Below are positions 1 through 6,134 of a stretch of DNA of 10,000 bases, piece after piece. A model generated the notes under the pieces. That model saw nothing but the letters and a program-made list of their open reading frames with translations, made no database searches and was not told the DNA's origin. How positions within the stretch are numbered: position 1 is the stretch's first letter; every line of letters begins with the position of its first letter. The position numbers and the translations under genes are program-made. Source of the stretch: Chondrilla cf. caribensis (Eukaryota > Porifera > Demospongiae > Chondrillida > Chondrillidae); contig OZ026567.1 of the NCBI GenBank assembly GCA_964020155.1, positions 837,382 through 847,381 of the forward strand, read 5' to 3'.

Positions 1-74
1 CTACCAGTGAAACAGGTGAGTTTGCTCAGTGGACAGAGCACACAGTGCGTGGAGTGCAAATGCTGGTAGCTGAG

Positions 75-162
75 TACATTCTGTGTGTGGAGTGTACGTA
101 CTATTAGTTAAATACAGTACATTCTGTGTGTGGAATGTACTTTCTGTGAGTGGAGTACACCG
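75..162. repeat. Short tandem motif, about 2-3 copies
   Basis: The motif GTACATTCTGTGTGTGG occurs near 76 and 117, each time followed by AATGTAC or AGTGTAC. A third, weaker version starts near 137 (GTACTTTCTGTGAGTGG). This is a small local duplication; nothing indicates a function. Confidence 0.55.
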
Positions 163-576
163 CATATAAGACAGGTAGGACTATAGTACATCCTACAATA
201 CATCGAATATTAGTAGTGATATAATATTTTCACAGCATTATTTCCATGTATTTTCACTAACAAAATCAATATCATGATAAATAATTACTCTTTGATATTG
301 TAGATTATTCCAACATGTAAAGAAGCCTTCCTTGGGGTCATCTGGTTTGCAATGAAAGTCCTGAAGAATCATTGGGTCTACATTGGTTGAATTGAACCTG
401 TGCTCGTGGAAATAATAATTATTACTCTAATAATAATATTATTCTCTATGTATATTTGTTCTGTGTGCACAATTAAGAATACAGAAGTAATAATATAACA
501 TACAATTGCAGTAATATACATGATAATTATATTATTAGGTAATTACGTAATTATGTACGTACGTTGAAAATATATG

Positions 577-662
577 TTAAGCACCTCCGAATGTAGCTAA
601 AATTAAGTGGCCAAGTGTTGAGATGGGAATTGTTTTCAGCATTTAGTTCTTGCCATCAGCTA
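577..662 (+). repeat. Dispersed repeat family, copy A
   Basis: The segment starts TTAAGCACCTCCGAATGTAG and ends near TTGCCATCAGCT, with the core GATGGGAATTGTTTTCAGCA. Two diverged relatives lie downstream in the same orientation (770-850 and 1091-1193). The similarity extends upstream into TTGAAAATATATG versus TTGAAAAAGTAT. No terminal inverted repeat or coding capacity is visible; it may be a fragment of an old interspersed element. Confidence 0.6.
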
Positions 663-769
663 GGTCTGGTGAAAATATCAGATTGATATGCCCCCTTGAT
701 CTCCATGAGTTATGCGAGGTGCTTATATAGCATTTATTCTTCTATTCTCTCCCATACATTGAAAAAGTA

Positions 770-850
770 TTAAGCACGTCTGAATGTAGCTGGAGTTATG
801 GGCTATATATTGAGGCGGGAATTGTTCCAGCTGTTACTTCATGCCATCAT
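770..850 (+). repeat. Dispersed repeat family, copy B
   Basis: This copy begins TTAAGCACGTCTGAATGTAG, has the core GGCGGGAATTGTTCCAGC and ends in ATGCCATCAT. It shares TTAAGCAC, GAATGTAGCT, GGGAATTGTT and TGCCATCA with copy A in the same order, with small length differences between the shared blocks. Confidence 0.6.
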
Positions 851-1090
851 GACATATTTTATTGCTGGTCACCACGGCCGCTTTGGTGTCCATGCATGTG
901 ATGCATTGTATATAGCACAAAATTTAATACTGATGCATGTACAAATGTACACCTTCCTGGGGGTGGTATGGACCTAATGGTGATCAACAATATTATGTTT
1001 TGTTGCAATTGCCGATCATAAAATCTCCTCAATGCCCATATTATGGCACATATATAATATGTATATGTATATTATATTATTAGTACATTA

Positions 1091-1193
1091 TCAAGCACTC
1101 TGAATTTACCCAATAATAAAGGTTATGGGCCACGTACTGCATGTGATGGGAATTGTTTCAGCATTTATATCATGCCATCAGCTACGTGTGTTA
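1091..1193 (+). repeat. Dispersed repeat family, copy C
   Basis: This copy begins TCAAGCACTCTGAATTTA, has the core GATGGGAATTGTTTCAGCAT and ends CATGCCATCAGCT. It is the most diverged copy at its 5' end and carries extra bases in the middle, including GGTTATGGGCCA, which matches GTTATGGGCTA in copy B. Confidence 0.55.
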
Positions 1194-1680
1194 TAATTTA
1201 TAATAATGTATAATTTACGTATATCTATTATTAGTGAAAGTAATGATAGTATGTAATTATATATGATTTGCGATTGCATGTGCCTGTGACAACAGAATAA
1301 ATTGCATATAATATAAGTAACATGTTATTTAATATGGAAGAATGTAAAAACTCTATGCATAATAACTATATTGATGTACACATAAAATTAATATTAGTAT
1401 TTGCATTATCATATAAATTCCTATTTAATTTAATAGCATAGTGAATCACGTAATAGTGTAATAATTATTTTTTGTATTTGAGTGGCTTTCTTGCAACAGC
1501 TTTTGAAAAAGTTTTCACACCTTTGAACACTTCATGACAAACAGGAAGGATCTGAGAAGAATGTCATTCAATTTAATGATATTAAAGAATTAAAAATCGA
1601 ATTGAACAAGTGAATAATAATAACCATATACAAGTACGTAACACAATAAATAGAATGAACAAGAAGAGTATCACTAAGAA

Positions 1681-1810
1681 GATCTTGCAATGAATTAATA
1701 TTGAACAATTTAATGTATTGCATGCCACATCAATTGATGAAGCAACATACAACAAGACCGTGACCCTTGGTTGTGATCTAGCAATGAATTTTTTAATATT
1801 GAACAATTTC
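1681..1810. repeat. Direct repeat pair about 96 bp apart
   Basis: GATCTTGCAATGAATTAATA at 1681 and GATCTAGCAATGAATTTTTT at 1777 are both followed by TATTGAACAATTT. This is a local duplication in AT-rich DNA and no function is evident. Confidence 0.5.
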
Positions 1811-2227
1811 TTAATAACTAGCTCAATAAATATAACTAATGTAACAACCACAATTAAGAGTTTTAATAGCTACCACCTAACTTCTTTTACATCATTGGTG
1901 CATCTTTTAATTTTGATTAAGGTCCACCGACCAGAAAGTTTCATATTGATGATTTTCGATGATTGATGTTATGACAAGCCGTTAATTAATTTCATCAATA
2001 AGAAGTACAAAGTTGTAACATTGCCCAGGGGGTGCATACTATGGAAATTAAGTATTATTATTTACTGTAAATTTATCAAATTTTATATTATAAAATAATT
2101 AAAAAATGGAGAAGCAAAAAATCATAAGCCGATGCTAACAATAAAATTGAAGATATACACAGACAAATGTGATAAGAGACAATGAATATAAAATATACAA
2201 TGCATTGTGGATAGGGTTGAAATCAAA

Positions 2228-2284
2228 TTACTGGATCACTAGGCGAATTAAGCCTGTTTTGGCTTGCAATGGTTGGGTGGAAAC
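2228..2284 (-). CDS. Carboxypeptidase exon 11 (C-terminus and stop)
   Basis: After the acceptor TTTGGCCAG the frame reads [18 protein letters not shown] and stops at TAA (2228-2230), residues 432-449. It enters in phase 0, as exon 10 requires. The pattern ...Q..TGL..LV.. sits where family members have an amphipathic C-terminal helix (E-T-W-x-G-L-x-x-I), which fits, but the similarity is short and the polypyrimidine tract is poor. Without this splice the frame ends two codons past exon 10 (GTG AGT TAG), leaving the protein without that helix. Confidence 0.52.
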   Translation of the reverse strand, partial: VSTQPLQAKTGLIRLVIQ

Positions 2285-2587
2285 CTGGCCAAATCCAAGG
2301 TCATGAGTTTTGAACTTCAGATATCTAATAGTCCAGCATTGGAGTTTATACGTAAATGTACAAACTCCTCCTTCCACCCACATGGTAACACATCAACTTG
2401 TGCTAACTCACCTCTTTGGGGGGTAAGAGGAAGCCATTCAAATTTAACTGATCGATTGGTTGCCTGGGTCTCAGCTCAATGTTTAAGGGGATGACTCTGT
2501 AGGCGACTCCATTGGAATCAGTGTTGTTGGCTGACACTTCATCTGAATATAACCTATTTTAAGGTTGGGGTCACAAATATATTACAT

Positions 2588-2649
<62 letters not shown>

Positions 2650-2717
2650 CGTGTGCATGTGTGTGTGCGTGTGTGGTGTGTGTGTGTGTGTGTGCGTGTG
2701 CGTGTGCATGTGTGTGT

Positions 2718-2773
<56 letters not shown>

Positions 2774-5700
2774 CATGTGTGTGCCTGATAGTGTTGTGCA
2801 ATATGTATTATAAGAAGTTGTGTTAATATATTATATTAACACCACTTCTGAAAGCAGCCACTATCACAACAGGACCACTAACCAGTCAACAAAAGTTCCC
2901 TTGGCAATATACCAATTGCTACCTTGAATCACAGTATAGTTGACTGAATTCACCTCATAAAATCAAACATATACATACGTATATACAGCATGTATTGTAC
3001 ATTGATGTTATGTATATTGTCTATACAGGTACATATGTACAAACATGTGGATGATATGTTTTATTCTCCATACCTGTGTATACAGAGTTTGGATACAATC
3101 CACATACAGTACAGGGCTTATAGTCTGTGTGGAACACATGCACGCACTATGTGGAGTACGTACTATACATTTGGTTGAACTTCTTTACTAACTCTACAAC
3201 ATGAAAACTTGGTATAGTGTAACAAGTGACCAGGTTTGGACTGAGGAAAACTCTGTAGAAAGGGCACCATTCTGTGTCCCAGTGTAGTGTTGTAGTGTAG
3301 TAAGTGACCTCTAAATTGAGAAGCCCTCTATAGTAAGGACACCATTCCGTGTCCAAGTGTAGTACTGTAGTGTAGTAAGTGACCTCTGAATTGAGAAACC
3401 CTCTATAGTAAGGACACCATTCTGTGTCCAAGTGTAGTACTGTAGTGTAGTACGTGACCTCTGAATTGAGAAACCCTCTATAGTAAGGACACCATTCTGT
3501 GTCCAAGTGTAGTACTGTAGTGTAGTACGTGACCTCTGAATTGAGGAAACCCTCTGTAGTAAGGACCCAACGTATGCTCTGGAGATGGCCATACTAGGTG
3601 GATATTTCAGTAGCTCTATTGATGATGACAACTTATAACAGTCAAGTACTTCAGAAATAGTTCTTGCTATTCTTCTTGCTTGTTTGAAGAGAGTTGCATT
3701 GTTCGGGGGTGTACTGTTGGATCCAGCTGAGGGAACACCAATCAGATTACATATTACTCCACCACAAAGGTACATGTACGAACAATGGTTCGGGGGTGTG
3801 CTGTTGGATCCAGCTGAGGGAACACCAATCAGATTACATATTACTCCACCACAAAGGTACATGTACGAACAATGGTTCGGGGGTGTACTGTTGGATCCAG
3901 ATGAGGGAACACCAATCAGATTACATGTTACTCCACCACAAAGGTACATGTACGAACAATGGTTCGGGGGTGTACTGTTGGATCCAGATGAGGGAACACC
4001 AATCAGATTACATGTTACTCCACCACAAAGGTACATGTATGAACAATGGCTCGGGGCTGTACTGTTGGATCCAGCTGAGGGAACACCAATCAGATTGCAT
4101 ATTACTCCACCACAAAGGTACATGTACGAACATCGAATTCTCATTAATCTGCCACAGGTCTGCTTTATCCCCCAGACCTTCTTATCCGCCACAATTTCCA
4201 ATATCAATATAATATACAGGTACTAATAAATACCCAGCTATTCCGTTGAAACTCTTTAATCCACCATACTTTTTGAAAATGAATGGTGGTGGATCAAAGA
4301 GAATTCACTATGTGTAGTATGTAGGTACAGTACTTGATTGAATCAGCCATGCATCTTTTTAGTATAGTACAGTCACTATATACTACACTACTCATAGTAT
4401 ACTCACTGTAGTACACTCACTGTATACTCATAGTATACACACGGCACAGTTTGGATACACATTCAGTATACTGGTAGTACACTCACTGTATACTCACTGT
4501 ATACGCAGAGCACAGTTTGGATACACATTCAGTATACTAGTAGTATACTCACTGTATACTCATAGTATACCCACAGCACAGTTTGGATACACATTCGGTA
4601 TACTGGTAGTATACTCACTGTATACTCATAGTATACCCACAGCACAGTTTGGATACACATTCAGTATACTGGTAGTATACTCACAGTCTGTTCACAATAT
4701 GGTCATATACACAAAATGCATCAAATGGTATACACAGTACGTATATCCACAGTATACTCACAGTATATTCACAGTATACTCACAGTATATTCACAGTATA
4801 CTCACAGTATACTTACAGTAAGGAGTCACCACTAGCTGCTGGAATGAGTGGAAGTCAATAGCAGCTACCACTGGTTTGATGGAGGAGATGTAGCGAATTA
4901 TTGCCTGCACTTCTGGCTCAGACTGTGCCTTCAGTCCAGAGAAGAGATAAGAACAATGAACGTGATTCTGCAGGTAATGGGGGGAGGGGGGATACGTGAA
5001 ATTATATAGGTACATACAGTGCATACACACACACACAAACGTACGTTTTCCCAAAATTTTGGAAAGTTCCTGTTCAGATCAACTCCTCCACACAAAAGCG
5101 GTCCGTGGTAGGCCAAATTCTTCCTCCAGAACCGATAAAGAGGATAATAAGACCAAGTCAACTGTGAAGGAATAACATTAGCATTGTGGATAACACAGCG
5201 ACATACCACGAACCTAAATACTCAACACACTCACAAACAGATATACTAATACTCCATACGATACAAACATATCCGCATAAGTATATATATTTGTTATACC
5301 CCACCTTTGCTGGGTACATGAGGATATACTTGAGTGTCAGGAAGCGATAACCTTGGGCTTTGCCCTCAGTATATCGTTTCCTGACACTTGAGTATACCCG
5401 CCATGTACCCAGCAAAAGTGGGGTATAACTAATACATGTGAAAGCAGAAACCTATACAAATACACCAACATACAGTTAGAGTACAATAATATTATTCATA
5501 ATGTACACAAACAGAATAAAAACACACACATGCATACCATCAAATGCCAACATACATCAACAAACCCATATGCATGTAAAATTACACACATACCAACAAC
5601 ATGCCAACATACATGAACACATCACTGTACAAATGTTCACATACCAACATCAACAATGAGTGTAGACAACACAATAATTGTAGACAACACAAATCAATTC

Positions 5701-5995
5701 ACATGCACAAACTGAATGCAGCAAACACACATACCAACAACATACCAATGTACATAAGCATGTAAACAAACACATATTAGTATAACAATTACACATACCA
5801 ACACAAACATACCTACATAACATAGTATACCAATTTATGTAAACAGATTGCCTACACACATACCAACAACATATGCCAATGTACATAAACATATTATAAG
5901 TAGACACATAATATCAATGTACAAATATACACATATAATATACCAACACCAACATACATAGGTACGTAACACATACCATTTCACATAAACAGAAT

Positions 5996-6037
<42 letters not shown>

Positions 6038-6064
6038 CGTGCGCACACACAAACACACACATGT

Positions 6065-6134
<70 letters not shown>

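Larger units (their letters stand above)
1..2227. other. AT-rich intergenic region downstream of the carboxypeptidase gene
   Basis: I find no gene here on either strand. The open frames around 1582-1966 (minus 89 codons, plus 82 codons) have no recognisable motif and look like chance frames in AT-rich DNA. The stretch holds three diverged copies of a dispersed repeat, a pair of direct repeats near 1681 and 1777, and a short tandem motif at 75-160. The end nearest the gene would hold the carboxypeptidase 3' UTR; I see no clear canonical AATAAA on the minus strand in the first ~200 nt after the stop. Confidence 0.7.
2554..2882 (-). other. Carboxypeptidase intron 9, mostly microsatellite
   Basis: The donor is GTTAGT (2877-2882) and the acceptor TAG. 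Bases 2589-2784 are a GT/CA microsatellite, read as CA in the transcript; a perfect 19-nt palindrome lies at 2822-2840. CA-repeat introns can bind hnRNP L in animals, so an effect on splicing is possible but only inferred. Confidence 0.85.
3727..4816 (-). other. Carboxypeptidase intron 7 (1090 nt), built largely of tandem arrays
   Basis: From donor to acceptor it holds an 11-bp array of donor-like units (4745-4816), a 66-bp array (about 4397-4684), a 50-nt hairpin (4248-4305) and four further copies of the 87-bp unit that carries its own acceptor. Only short stretches are non-repetitive. The upstream 87-bp units may be exonic in some transcripts if their acceptors are used. Confidence 0.85.

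Noticed and set aside
1582..1966. Two overlapping AT-rich open frames of 82-89 codons on opposite strands
   Set aside because: No motifs, low-complexity composition and no splice or start support.
2250..2330. tRNA-derived SINE head (GGCTTGCAATGG and AAGGTCATGAGTTTTGAAC resemble A and B boxes)
   Set aside because: The box matches are loose, no body or tail is visible, and the segment is better explained as the carboxypeptidase last exon and intron 10.
2543..2553. TTCAG acceptor (exon beginning at 2542) for exon 10
   Set aside because: Needs phase 1 from exon 9, whereas the DW|LY join from the TAG acceptor at 2554 restores the conserved DWxY motif in phase.
2571..2826. Open frames of Cys-Val or His-Thr dipeptides
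   Set aside because: Translations of the GT/CA microsatellite.
3560..3639. Extension of exon 8 through [15 protein letters not shown] as the family's YxxGSSxxxxYPASG segment
   Set aside because: It looked similar at first, but exon 9 supplies a far better match ([19 protein letters not shown]) with the right spacing and phase, leaving this stretch as intron.
3311..4207. 298-codon minus-strand open frame of repeated CSYMYLCGG and YYTWTQNG blocks as a repeat protein
   Set aside because: It runs across the 87-bp and 75-bp arrays, whose lengths are multiples of three and so stay open in several frames (two plus-strand frames are open over the same array). Only 3640-3726 of it has family support as exon 8.
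3684..4226. Plus-strand 172- and 180-codon open frames as a secreted or repeat protein gene
   Set aside because: They are the other strand of the splice-site array and show no start context, domain or splice support.
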